From Jaminaea rosea (Eukaryota; Basidiomycota; Exobasidiomycetes; Microstromatales), in assembly GCF_003144245.1 (NCBI RefSeq), contig NW_020289975.1, positions 1,135,496-1,199,495 of the forward strand: a stretch of DNA of 64,000 nucleotides, in the 5' to 3' direction. Each line of letters begins with the position of its first letter. The first letter of the stretch is position 1. The notes below the pieces were generated by a model, which saw only the letters and a list, made by a program, of their open reading frames with translations, was not told the DNA's origin and did not search any database. Below are positions 9,535 through 19,824 of the stretch, one piece after another. The position numbers were made by a program, and so were the translations under genes.

Positions 9535-12500
9535 TCACAGAATCACCCTATCCACTCCCATCGACCTTCTTACCTGCAGCACGGCAGCCAGCATCTTTAG
9601 GAACTCTTCCAGCAATACCACGTTGTCCAACAAATGGCTCAGCGTCACCCTCGGCCGTGCGCGTCTCGCTTCCTCCGTTTCGTCGTCGTCGATGCCAGGG
9701 TAGTAGGCGTCGCGCGACGCACTTGAGTCGAATGACTGATCGAGGGAACCATCCTCATCGTCCTCGTCACCAGCGATCTGAAAGCGGGTTCTCTTCTTCT
9801 CTCCGCCCGCTTTACCATTGCCGTTGAGAGTGGTCTTGCGCCCGCTCCATGGGCTGGGTGGCATCTCCAGAAAGAGCGGCTCGAGACTCACAGCAGCTGT
9901 TTGCGCGTAATGATCTGCGAAGGGAGTGGAAGCCATGACGTCCCCGTCCGGCTGTCTTCCCTCGACCTTGTTAGACGTGGAGGTGACCTGTGCGGGATGT
10001 TGATCGGAGTGGGCGGGTGTGCGAGCTCCACGACCAAAAAGTCGATTCATAGTCGAGTTGCTCAGAAGACCACTTCCTGCTGCAGGAATTGCTGCTGATG
10101 TCGATGCTGCTGTTGCTGACTTCACCCCTTTTGCCTGATTTGTTTGCCGCTGTGACGGAGCAGTCGATGTGGCAGTATCGCCAGATTCGTTTTCGCCACC
10201 ATCAGACGGCCGTGGTGGCAGTTTGAGCTCACGAGCGTCCACAACCTTGGCATCCGGCCCGTCTTGCCCCTTGCTCTTCCTCCCGCTCGTGCCGGTGCCA
10301 TTGACCGTCTGCCATGCCGCGCTGCCCTGGCGTACCACCGCTTCAAAGCCCGGCCAAGCGAGCCCGGTGCTGCCACTCCAAAGGCGATCCATCCCTTCCC
10401 TACCCATGGGACCCGCTGATCCTATTGAGAGAGCGTCCGCCCCTTCCGCAGCCATGACTTCGCCCAGTGTGCCCTCTGCCTCATCTGTGGCTCCAGCGAG
10501 CGCATCGCTCAAGTTCTCCACGTACAGCAGCCCTCTTCTCCTTTCCTCGAGCGCAGCATCGAAACCCGGCACCTGAGAGCGATACGTCTGCACATGGACG
10601 ACGAGGCTGCGCAGTAGCAACAGAAGGATGGGACCGCCACTGCCTTGCTCACTACGCCCGGCAGGAGACGGTCTCGCCGTGTTCGTGTCGCCTTGCTCGA
10701 CGTGAAAGGTAAGGAATCCTTCGAGGTTCCGATATGGACAGATGCAGATTGTGCTGATGAGGGCCGTGAGTGAGACGTTTACCTCCGGTGGCTGCTCGAA
10801 GAAGCGCCGCAAACGAGACAGGATTGCACGCAGTACTGTGTCCTCGGGGTCGAGCCGGTGCGTGTAAGGTGTGAAAGGAGCGGCAGGTGGTGCACGAGTG
10901 CCGCCTGAATGAGGATCTGTCAGGCCTGATGCGCGGGGAGAACAGCCCCATCGATATGCGCTATCGCTCAGGAGTGCATTTTGCGCGTCTTCGAGGTATT
11001 TCTCGTAGCCTGTGCTGTGAGCGTAAGATGTCGCGGAGCTGGTCGACGTTGAAGTGTCCTCAAGAGCCGAAATGAGCGAGTGGTAGAGCTCGAGCTCACG
11101 CAGATGTTGCTGCAAGCTCAGACCGGGAGACGTGGGGCTCAGAGGATCGAGGACTCGTCGCTCCGGAGCCTTGTTCGCCCCCGGATATACAAAGGCCTCC
11201 TCCTCATCCTCTTCCGGCTTTTCCCCTTCCTCTGCATTAGCGTACAGTGCGCCAAGCCCTCCCGGGAAGCAAGTGGCTGCCTCCTCCCTGCTGACTTCAA
11301 TCAGCCCATGAGGCGCAAAGCGGCCATGTCGCGCCAAGAAAGAGCTTGCGAGCCCCAGAGCGGCAGCAACTGTACCGTGGCTGGTGGTGGGAGAGAGGTG
11401 ATCAAGAATGAGATTCTTGACCGTGTAGTGGAGGAAAGGGTCGAAGAAGCGCGAGTCGTTCGATTGCTGGCGCCCACGCTCGAGCAGAGTGAGAGCAGTT
11501 GATTTCCGACGTCGTGGTGCTTTTGTAATGCCAGTGCTGCTGTGACTCGTGTCCTCCTTTGCACCGCCTTCATCGTCGTCCTCATTTCGAACCAGCCATG
11601 AAACGACAGTATCTGCCAGCGGGCTCGCATCGTCCAGGATGCAGAGCAGAACTTCCATATAGCTCATTACAGCAGTGGCGCTTCCGTCTCGATCGCCTGA
11701 CTCGATCATTGAGGGAAGGAGAATGTTGTTCAAAAGTGAGAGGCGGACAGACTCTGCTAGGCGGTCGACCAGCTCATTGGCTAGCTTGGATTTGCTGTCC
11801 TGCGCTGGATCGGAAGAGACAGAGGTCGAGGCGGTGCGAGCCGCCGTGGCGAGTACGTCGTGCTGAAGGAAGTCGAAGATGTCCGCGAAGAGCTGGGTTC
11901 GCTCCACAACGTTCGGGCTGCTGGAGACCTCGATGTTGAGTCGGGCTAGGCGCGCCAGCTCGTCCTCCAAATTGACGGCGCTGTCGACGCCCAATGACAT
12001 GCCTCCGTCTCCACCTGACGCTTCCCCTGGAGCTTGACTCGTGATTACCGCCAGCTTTGAAGGTAGCAATCCATATACGGCACCCAACGATGCCCCAATG
12101 ACGTCGACGAAATCAGAACCCAGCACATACTCTGCCAGATCGAGTGCTGCAGATGCATTCTCGTCTGCGTCTTGGCTGAAGCGAACGCGACGTCCTGGCG
12201 GACGAGTGCTGAAAGAAAACAAAGACGAAGAGGCATCGAGAGTTTTGGTCTCGAAAGCCATCTTGACTATGACGGAGAGGCCAGCGCGCGCTAGTGCACC
12301 TGTTTGGCCCTCAGAGTGAACAAAGCGAAGGAGATAGATGAAGAGGGGAAAGTCGTATGATGCTTTGGGTCTCTCTGCCAGTTTCTCAGTATGTGGTCCC
12401 GAAGCTGGGTCCTCTGAGCTCCTTGACGTCGCCCCCGTCGCCCTGACCGTTGCTGTGGAAGAGGTGGTCGACTCAGCAGGCGACGCCGGCCGTTGCGTTC

Positions 12501-13293
12501 CATCAGAGCTAGCGCTTGCAATCGAGGTGACGCTAGACCTCCTCGTCGTCAATCTCGGATCCTTGTCTCGATTGTGGAAGAAGATGTGCAAAAGCTCCGG
12601 CGCCGTGTAAAGCTTCGAGGCAATGAAGGCCATGAGGCCGACGAGAGCCTCGTTGAGCTGTGTGGCCTCAGGCTCCTTGAGGCGATGTCGCTGTGAGGAG
12701 CCGCCAATATCGCCCTCGTCATCATCGTCTTCGAAACCATCGGCATCGTTGCCCCACGCAGAGTCGACGTCATCGTCATCTACGCAATTCCTTATGAGTC
12801 TGACCAGGGGCTTATTCACGGCCTGCTGGCTCAAGAATCTCGCGTCGAGGTTGGCCACCAAGGTCTGAAAGAACTTGACTGCCTCGACTATCACTCCCTG
12901 TGGTCTGTTCTTGATGGCTGCCTGTACGATTGTGGCAAGTACCTCCTTTTTCTGCATATACTCCATGCACATGCCCATCCCATCGATGGCTTCGTGGCCT
13001 GACCCGATGGCCTCAGATACGAGGGCGGCAGCCATACTCTCCAGACGTTGCGGAATGTCAGTGCGCGAGATGCCATGATGAATTGCAGCTTGATCTGGCG
13101 ACTTCAGATGCGAGTTGAGGACGTTGTAGTCGTCGATGAAGGTGAGAAGAGGGTCGCCTCCCTGTGGTCGAGATTTTGAGGCGGCTGATGACGACGATGC
13201 ACTTCGCGATGAAGGCGAGGCCGATGCGGTGAGCCTTTGTCGTTCCTCTTTGAGCCTAGCTGCTCCCGAATTGACGAGACGAGCTAGGAACAT
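9535..13293 (-). CDS. FHIP/RAI16-family protein (FTS-Hook-interacting protein homologue)
   Basis: A single exon of 1252 residues starting at ATG 13293 (MFLARLVNSGAARLKEE). The reading frame extends 30 codons upstream only through non-ATG codons. The N-terminal RAI16-like block includes DPLLTFIDDYNVLNSH, then EAVKFFQTLVANLDARF. The C-terminus carries the family-typical SHLLDNVVLLEEFLKMLAAV. Several Ser/Thr-rich spacers (~270-330, ~610-660, ~1060-1150) interrupt the helical repeats. In animals and in filamentous fungi FHIP joins Hook and FTS to link early endosomes to dynein. A dynein light intermediate chain and kinesin-1 lie elsewhere in this window, but there is no sign they are co-regulated. 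It is head-to-head with SPT2. Confidence 0.88.
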   Translation of the reverse strand: MFLARLVNSGAARLKEERQRLTASASPSSRSASSSSAASKSRPQGGDPLLTFIDDYNVLNSHLKSPDQAAIHHGISRTDIPQRLESMAAALVSEAIGSGHEAIDGMGMCMEYMQKKEVLATIVQAAIKNRPQGVIVEAVKFFQTLVANLDARFLSQQAVNKPLVRLIRNCVDDDDVDSAWGNDADGFEDDDDEGDIGGSSQRHRLKEPEATQLNEALVGLMAFIASKLYTAPELLHIFFHNRDKDPRLTTRRSSVTSIASASSDGTQRPASPAESTTSSTATVRATGATSRSSEDPASGPHTEKLAERPKASYDFPLFIYLLRFVHSEGQTGALARAGLSVIVKMAFETKTLDASSSLFSFSTRPPGRRVRFSQDADENASAALDLAEYVLGSDFVDVIGASLGAVYGLLPSKLAVITSQAPGEASGGDGGMSLGVDSAVNLEDELARLARLNIEVSSSPNVVERTQLFADIFDFLQHDVLATAARTASTSVSSDPAQDSKSKLANELVDRLAESVRLSLLNNILLPSMIESGDRDGSATAVMSYMEVLLCILDDASPLADTVVSWLVRNEDDDEGGAKEDTSHSSTGITKAPRRRKSTALTLLERGRQQSNDSRFFDPFLHYTVKNLILDHLSPTTSHGTVAAALGLASSFLARHGRFAPHGLIEVSREEAATCFPGGLGALYANAEEGEKPEEDEEEAFVYPGANKAPERRVLDPLSPTSPGLSLQQHLRELELYHSLISALEDTSTSTSSATSYAHSTGYEKYLEDAQNALLSDSAYRWGCSPRASGLTDPHSGGTRAPPAAPFTPYTHRLDPEDTVLRAILSRLRRFFEQPPEVNVSLTALISTICICPYRNLEGFLTFHVEQGDTNTARPSPAGRSEQGSGGPILLLLLRSLVVHVQTYRSQVPGFDAALEERRRGLLYVENLSDALAGATDEAEGTLGEVMAAEGADALSIGSAGPMGREGMDRLWSGSTGLAWPGFEAVVRQGSAAWQTVNGTGTSGRKSKGQDGPDAKVVDARELKLPPRPSDGGENESGDTATSTAPSQRQTNQAKGVKSATAASTSAAIPAAGSGLLSNSTMNRLFGRGARTPAHSDQHPAQVTSTSNKVEGRQPDGDVMASTPFADHYAQTAAVSLEPLFLEMPPSPWSGRKTTLNGNGKAGGEKKRTRFQIAGDEDDEDGSLDQSFDSSASRDAYYPGIDDDETEEARRARPRVTLSHLLDNVVLLEEFLKMLAAVLQVRRSMGVDRVIL

Positions 13294-13542
13294 TGCCTGA
13301 GGCTCGTGGGTATATGACAGCCGGAGAAGAAGGAGGAGTAGAGGAGGAAAGGAGGTTTGTGTTGCTCTCGTCGCTCCTCCCACGCTTCATCCAACACTTT
13401 GTGGTCCGAGCGGAGACGGACGACGAGACGATCGGGTCAACCTCCGTCGGCTCACTTTGACTCCGCATTTCATCCTCGTCTTCCATACCGCCTCCTCCCT
13501 CACAAGGTATCGAGAAGCGGCTGGCCGCTTCTAACAAACGTC
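13294..13542. promoter_or_regulatory. Divergent promoter, FHIP / SPT2
   Basis: This is 249 bp between two start codons. The FHIP-side leader is purine-rich on the plus strand (GAAGAAGGAGG-type). No defined factor site is seen. Confidence 0.4.
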
Positions 13543-15012
13543 ATGGCATCGGTGAGTCACCCTTCTTTCCTTCAGTACCTCAACCTCACCTTGTATGCTG
13601 ACCAATGACCGCTCGGGCTCCACTCGCAGCTCGGCGGCGACTTCGAAGCCTTGAAGAGGCGAGCGCAGCAGCAAGATGCAGAGAAGCAGGCTACACTCCT
13701 CAAGCAGCGCGCTCAACAGGACAAAGAGGCCGCTGCTCGTCAAGCAGCTCTCGAGGCTAAAGAGAAGGCTGAAAGGGAGAAGCGCCGTGAGCAGCTAAAG
13801 GCACGCGAAGAGGAAAGAAAGAAGCGAGAGGCTGAGCAGATTAGGTTGGCTGCGCAGAGGGAAGAGTGGAAGAGGCAGAAGCAAAAGGAGCAGGAACGAG
13901 CGGCAAAGGGTGATGGGAAGAAGAGAGCGTCGCAGGAGGATATCGGGGACAGGGTCGTGACGAAGAAGATGATCAAGGCAAAGGAAAAGGCCGGGCTTGG
14001 TGGGCTGGGTAGGACGGCTGGCAAGGCATCGTCATCTTCGTCCTCGGACTACCTGCCTTTAACGAGACAGGAGAAGAGGGAAAGGAGGGAAAGAGAAGCA
14101 ATGGGTATGCCTGCTCGCAACATCAGGGCAGCCGGCAGGAGCAATGCCGCAACCGGCGGCACTGGCGCTTCAGGGCTTCGAGGACCAGCAGGAAGCTCTT
14201 CTTCTACTCCTCTCAACGCTCGCGGATCCATCGCCTCCGCCTCCTCATCATCCTCGCGAACGGCGCTGCAATCTTCCACCCCAGCCTCCCCCAGTCCAGC
14301 CCTCAAACTGCTCCAAGTCCGCCTCAACAAAGCCATTGAGTCACGACGCCAAGCTGAACGCCTGCCAGAAGGCAAAGACCGCTCTATTCAGCTACGCGAC
14401 GCTGAAAGCTTGGAAAAGGACCTACGTCGCAAGATGGCCATGGAGCGCAAGCGTGAAGAACAGGCTGAGATGGAAAGGATCAAGAATGGTGGTTTACCGC
14501 CTGGCCAGGAAGGCAGAGCTGGTGTCGTTGCCGCGGGGCCTCCCACCCCCGCGAGACCGGAAACAGCTAGAGAGCGTTTCTTAAGGGAGGAGGGCGAACG
14601 TAAAGCCCGCAAGCAGGATGAGAAGGCGACCAGTGGCGCCAAGAAGGGCAAGCCGACCGCTGGGAAGAGTATGCGATTCGATGAGGACGAAGAAGACTCA
14701 GACGCTGGGTCGGACGACTATGAAGATGACTCCGACCTCGACTCCTTCATCGACGACGATGATGGTACTCTCGGCGCTCCTCCAGATGACGGCGAGTCGA
14801 ACGATATCTGGTCCATCATGAATCCCGGCCGAGAGCGACGACGCTACATCGAGGACGATGATGAGGACGATGATATGGAGGCGGATATGGGGAGCGTGTT
14901 GCGTGAGGAGATGCGATCTGCGAGGATGGGGCGAGAGGAGGACAAGAGGGAGGAGGAGATACTCAAGAGAAGAGAGAGGGAGAAGGCCGAGAGGAGGAGA
15001 ATGGGGAGGTAA
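13543..15012 (+). CDS. SPT2: Spt2-family histone chaperone
   Basis: A 9-bp first coding exon (13543-13551, ATG GCA TCG) is joined by a 78-bp GTGAGT..TCGCAG intron to exon 13630-15012, giving 463 residues. The protein is highly charged. It has a long Lys/Glu/Arg/Ala coiled coil (residues 10-110), Ser-rich linkers and an acidic patch. The C-terminal Spt2 signature has an IWSIMNPGRERRRYIEDDDE core, then MEA and EEMRSARMGREEDKREE. Spt2 binds H3-H4 through this C-terminal domain and preserves nucleosomes during transcription. The micro-exon start is inferred: the open frame continues into 13630 without any good ATG before residue 10, and MAS-LGGDFEALK reads naturally. Confidence 0.88.
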
Positions 15013-15057
15013 ATATACGAGAGAGACTGTCGTCGTTATTAGCATCGCGACTGCGAA

Positions 15058-15087
15058 TCAGCATCAGCATCAGCATCATCAGCATCA
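15058..15087 (+). repeat. ATCAGC microsatellite
   Basis: About five imperfect tandem CATCAG hexamers in the 151-bp convergent spacer between SPT2 and RAE1, likely in both 3' UTRs. Confidence 0.75.
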
Positions 15088-15163
15088 GACTGGCAGACCA
15101 GTGGGGCGCGCGCGTGAACAAGGTGAATGAGATTTGCCGCCTATCACACTTCCCACAACGGCA

Positions 15164-16640
15164 CTACTTCTTCGGCCTCCTCTTGACCTCTTCGTCCTTG
15201 CACCCATGCAGGTAGATGTTCTGCGGCGTGTTAGGCGCAGGAGCACCCTGCCATCCTTTGTGCCAGTCATACGATGCCGCATAGGCAAAGATGGTGCCGT
15301 TGCGGTTGAAGGCCGTGCAGGAGATCGGGGCAGGCTTGCTTTCAAAGGCTGTGCAAGCGCGAGAGAGCGGGTAGAAGGGTCAGCATGCTTGGCAAGCTGA
15401 GAGTGGGAGGGAAGAGCAGCAGAACGCGAGGCCAATACGCACTCTTGAGACGAGTCTTGGAGTCCTTGTCCCAGAAGGAGAGCCCACCGTCCCCTCCTGC
15501 AGTGGAGAAGGTTCCGTGAATCGGATGAAAGCTGATTGCATTGACGGGGTAGAGTTGCTGTGGGTCGCGAGCGGTAGGACCGTCTTTGCGGTGGCATTTG
15601 AAGGAGAAGTTGAGACTGTGCGGCGGCGAAAGAGGAGAAAGGTCAGCATAGCGGTCCCGAGGGGGGCTCGAGACGAGACGCACTTCTTGTTCTCTTCTTT
15701 GATGTACTGAATAGCCACGCGCCCTTCGACGGAGCCTACAGCGTATCCTGGGGGCGGGATGGGCGAGCCTGGCGGGTCTTGTCGCTGGAAGGCGGCTACG
15801 CAGCGTGTCTGCCATTTCAGGGGAGAGTCGATTGTCTGCAAGCGATAGGTCATTCATCAGCGACAGCAGCCCCAAGTTGACGTTCGGACAAGCTCGCGCT
15901 CACCATAATTGCGTTGCTCGGGTTCTGGCTGAGGTCGAAGACCTGTATCTTCCTCTCAGCGCAGGCCACAATGAGGTACGGCCATGCAAAGTCCATCGAG
16001 TAGCATCGCTCTGCCAGCTGCGCCGTCGCTATCGGCTGTGGTGACCTGAGATCCCAGTACTACGAGTGCGAGAGGAACAAGGAGCAATAGTCAGCACGCT
16101 GCATCCTTGATCGGATTGGTATCACGAGAGTCAGCTCGGTGCGCGTCTCACCTTGACCGTCTTATCCCAACTGCCCGTCGCCAGAATGCCCCCATTCTGA
16201 TCGATCCATCTCAAATTTCTGATGGGCGCATCGTGTGCCGCGACCTGCTGCTGCTGTCCACTCGTCACATCGTATAACCTCGCCGCCTTGTCTGCACCAC
16301 AGCTGAGTATCTTGTTGCCATCCTTGGACCAAGTAACGTCCAACACGGGCCCTTGGTGTGCATATGACGCCTTCGGGGCACTCGATCCGTTCGACTCAAT
16401 GCCGTAGATGCGGACATTGTTGTCCCAGCATGAGGCGGCGAGGAAGTCTGCTGTGGGGGACCAGGAAAGGGAGGAGACGCCGTCGGTGGGAGGTTGGGAG
16501 ATTTCGATGTCTTTTTCTGCTGAGGAGCCTGCGGTTGACGAGGCGGCAGGCGCAGACGGTGTCGTGGAGCCAAAGGTCGAGCCGGTTGCTCCACCAAGAG
16601 GGCGGGCCCCGCCAAAGGTTGTGCCTCCGAAGAGGGACAT
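15164..16640 (-). CDS. RAE1: mRNA export factor Rae1/Gle2 (WD40)
   Basis: Five exons on the minus strand: 16640-16152, 16059-15904, 15835-15684, 15615-15443 and 15348-15164. Together they give 384 residues with every phase closing. The N-terminus has a short Phe-Gly/Gly-rich stretch ([11 protein letters not shown]). WD repeats follow: [40 protein letters not shown], then [10 protein letters not shown] and ERCYSMDF. Typical Rae1 blocks are [28 protein letters not shown] and [12 protein letters not shown], with a Lys-rich end. Rae1 docks on the nuclear pore through Nup98-type nucleoporins and aids mRNA export. This is the most intron-rich gene of the window. It is head-to-head with the CLN3 gene (179 bp between starts). 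Confidence 0.95.
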
Positions 16641-16819
16641 GCGTGCGTGAGAGATGTGGTGGTGGTAGGGAGGAGGAAGTGAGCTTCGAGCTTGAAGCTT
16701 CGACGTCGCATCAACGGAAGCGCGGTCGTGCGGGCGTCTCGTCCCATTGCCTCTCCACGCGACTGCTTCAACACACCTGCAATTGACAACTTTCATCCAT
16801 CTCTGCACACCACATATGC

Positions 16820-18529
16820 ATGTCTGCTAGGGAACATCGCTCACAGTCGTTCGACAGGGACGACGAGTGTGAGCAAGGCTATCAAATGGCAAGCCTCGGC
16901 CAGTCTACGGCGGGCTCAAGGACGACATCTGCTGCCAATGGTTATGCAGTCCGCGGCGATGCGAGACCACAATCGTCCCCCTCTGCCTCCCCATTGTCTT
17001 CCTCTTTCAGCATCTTCTCCATCCTTCACCCCTCACCTATCGCCCTCTTTTCCCTCTCTTTCTTCCTGCTCGGCCTCTTGAACAATGCCCTCTACGTCGT
17101 CATCCTCACCTCAGCACTCGAGCTCCTCCCTCAAGGCGTACCCACGGGTCTAGTCGCATTGGCCAACATCGGTCCAGCCTTGGTCGCCAAAGCCATCTGG
17201 CCTTATGCGCTCAAGGGCAGGGTACGCTATGCCCGCCGCGTGTGGGCCTGTACGGCGCTCAGCACAGCAGGAATTCTCGTAGTCGCACTTGTGCCCACGC
17301 TGGGAGCTCGACTGGTCGGCATCTCCATGGCGAGCTTCTCGAGTGGGCTGGGCGAGTTGACTTTCCTCCAGCTCTGCACGACGTACGGTGTCGTGCGAGC
17401 TGGTAGGGGTGTGGGGTGGTTCGCAAGTGGGACTGGCGCCGCAGGGCTGTTTGGCGCCGGAGCGTGGTGGGTCGTACGACCTTTGGGAGTCAAGGGAGGC
17501 TTGGGTCTTTTGAGCGCCTTACCCCTCTTCATGGCTGCAAGCTACTTTCTTGTGCTGCCGTCTGTGGAGCAGCTTAGGGATTTCGAGACGAAGGCGGTAT
17601 TTGCTGCAAGAGGGGGAGGGTATCAAGCGGTGCCAGGCGGAGAGGCTGCGGACGACGACGATGACGACGACGACCACGGTCAAGAAGCCGGCAGCGACGA
17701 TGGTCGCCAAGACACTGCTAGTGGCGCTCGGCCCTCAACAACGATAGACTCGATGCATTCATCCAGCGCACCCACCCTAACCCCCCTGCCGCGAGGTTTG
17801 GATGAGACTATTCCCTCGGAGCACAAGCAAGTCCGCCTCTCCTTCAATGACAAGCTGGCCCTCCTGCGCCCAATGCTCCTCCCCTTTATCCTTCCGCTGG
17901 TCCTCGTCTACCTAGCTGAATACACCATAAACCAAGGCGTGGCACCCACGCTCCTTTACCCTGTTCCCCAACCATCACGGCACCTCTTGCTCTCCTGGCT
18001 GATCAAGAAGCTAAGCGACTACTACCCGCTCTACCAGTTGACATATCAGGCTTTCGTCTTTCTTTCCAGGAGCTCAATCAGCCTGCTGGGCCTGCCACCC
18101 ATCCCAAAGCGACTACTTTGGATGCCGGCTTTTGTGCAAGTGGGAATATTGGGCCTTTTGGCCTCCGAGAGTGTATATGCGTGGTTCAGAGAGAGTCTTG
18201 CGAGGAGCCTGTGCTTGGTCTTCGTGGGAATCGAGGGGCTGGCCGGGGGATGGGCTTATGTCTCTGTCTTCTACCAGATTGGGACCAACCAGCGAGAGGC
18301 TGTCACGACCAGCAGAGGGGTGGATGAGGAGGGCGTAGAAAGTGAGGACGACGAGGTCGCGCAGGCCGACCTGGTCCGGCGAGGTCAGGAGCAAGAGTTC
18401 CGCGTAGGCTGCGTAGGCGTAGGCGACTCGCTCGGTATTCTCGTCGCTAGCCTGGTCTCGATGCCCCTGCAGCTTGGTCTTTGCGATGCTCAAGTGAGCA
18501 GGGGACGAGATCTCTGCCGCCAGGTGTAA
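16820..18529 (+). CDS. BTN1: Battenin CLN3/Btn1 lysosomal-vacuolar membrane protein
   Basis: An intronless 569-residue polytopic protein. A ~55-residue cytosolic N-terminus precedes the first membrane span (FSLSFFLLGLLNNALYVVIL). The CLN3 family motif region LPQGVPTGLVALANIGPALVAK follows, then further spans and the conserved SGLGELTFLQL. An acidic loop (about residues 275-300, Asp-rich) is typical of the cytosolic loop between the two halves. YLAEYTINQGVAPTLLYP and the C-terminal YVSVFYQIGTNQREA complete the family pattern. Btn1 acts in vacuolar pH and amino-acid homeostasis. Its stop lies only 19 bp from the stop of the convergent FAM50 gene. Confidence 0.92.
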   Translation: MSAREHRSQSFDRDDECEQGYQMASLGQSTAGSRTTSAANGYAVRGDARPQSSPSASPLSSSFSIFSILHPSPIALFSLSFFLLGLLNNALYVVILTSALELLPQGVPTGLVALANIGPALVAKAIWPYALKGRVRYARRVWACTALSTAGILVVALVPTLGARLVGISMASFSSGLGELTFLQLCTTYGVVRAGRGVGWFASGTGAAGLFGAGAWWVVRPLGVKGGLGLLSALPLFMAASYFLVLPSVEQLRDFETKAVFAARGGGYQAVPGGEAADDDDDDDDHGQEAGSDDGRQDTASGARPSTTIDSMHSSSAPTLTPLPRGLDETIPSEHKQVRLSFNDKLALLRPMLLPFILPLVLVYLAEYTINQGVAPTLLYPVPQPSRHLLLSWLIKKLSDYYPLYQLTYQAFVFLSRSSISLLGLPPIPKRLLWMPAFVQVGILGLLASESVYAWFRESLARSLCLVFVGIEGLAGGWAYVSVFYQIGTNQREAVTTSRGVDEEGVESEDDEVAQADLVRRGQEQEFRVGCVGVGDSLGILVASLVSMPLQLGLCDAQVSRGRDLCRQV

Positions 18530-18548
18530 TCTTATGCTACCCCTTGCT

Positions 18549-19623
18549 CTACTTGCCCTTCGTACGATCATGAATGGAGTAATTGCCGTAGTCCTTGCCC
18601 GTCTCGTAAAGCTCCCACCGACTGGCAGGGAAGATATGCTTGTTTCTGTTGTACCACGTCCGATCCACCACTTTGCCAGCGTGACTCTCATCTTTCTCGA
18701 CCGTCGCATCGCTCACCATCCTGACATCGTCGTGCACATCAAAGTTGAAGAGAGGGCCAGACTTTCCGCGAGACTTGTTGATGATGAACTCGTAGAAGGT
18801 ATGGTGATGCGGAATGATGAGGTCCTCCTTGATGTACATCAAATTGTCGACGGAGGTAGCCCTCAGCTCGGGAAACTGAGCTCGGCAGGCCTCGAGAAAT
18901 TGGCCAATGGAGTCGCCCTTCTTGCACTGTACCGTCTTGCGGTGCCCAGTGCCGTCCCAGTAGGAGTAGGTGATCTCAATGGACTCCTGCTTGATGTCTT
19001 CTTGCTTCTTGAGCCATTCTTGGCGGAGAGACTCGCGAATACGCCGCTCCTCCTCCTCGCGAGCTCGATCGGGCAAGAAGGAGGTGTCGACGCCTGGATT
19101 CTTTTGGAGGCGCTTTGATGACGACGAGCCGTTGGCGTTCTTGGCCGCCTTGCTAGGTACGCTGACCTCCTCCTCCTCCGCATCTTCGTCCACACTGAAG
19201 CTTAATGTAGGCTTCGCGGCCCCCTTCTTTTTCCTCTTCTTGTCCTTCTTGTCCTCGTCTTGCAACTCGCTCGTCTTGGCCGCCTCTCGTCGCTTGAGCT
19301 CCTCGAGCTCCTCTCTGCGCTTTTTGAAGTCCTCGGCGGAGACCAAGCCAATCGTCGACTTCTTGAGCGTCTCCTCAATGCTGTCTGTGTTGGATGTGAA
19401 GCGGTCGCCGGCCTTGCGCTGATTACGCTCCGACTCTTTGGCCATGTCCTCGCGTTGTCGCTCATAGTCCTTCATCATGGCCTCTGCGGGCGGCGGCCAG
19501 ATGACGGCCAGGTGGGGAGCAGGTCAGCGGTCGTGGCTGAGCTGGAGTGGGCGTGATGGGGCACTTACCTCTGGCCTTCTCGTGCTTGCCCTGCCTGCGA
19601 TGCTCATCATGAGACGACGACAT
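18549..19623 (-). CDS. FAM50/XAP5-family protein
   Basis: Exons (minus) 19623-19569 and 19483-18549 with an 85-bp GTAAGT..CGCAG intron give 329 residues. The spliced N-terminus reads [21 protein letters not shown] Lys/Glu-rich coiled coil (20-110) and a basic patch [10 protein letters not shown] lead to the XAP5 C-terminal domain. There [20 protein letters not shown] and [19 protein letters not shown] are near-diagnostic. [20 protein letters not shown] and [19 protein letters not shown] follow. FAM50/XAP5 proteins are nuclear, associate with spliceosomes and affect transcription in algae, plants and animals. Tail-to-tail with CLN3, and it starts 201 bp upstream-side of the PEX16 stop. Confidence 0.92.
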
Positions 19624-19824
19624 GCTTGCGCTGCAAGTGGGGAATATGTGGCAGGGGACGCAAAGGGAAGCAGGAGATGGACCTCAAGGCGGACGGAAAG
19701 CGAAATTGCGAAGGAGCCTGACTCCGCAATGGACAACGCTCAAGCCAGTCAGTCGCGCAGGGTGGACTTCACTGGGGGCCTCATTTGCCCATCCTTCTTT
19801 TCTTGTCATTGCAACTCCACGTCT

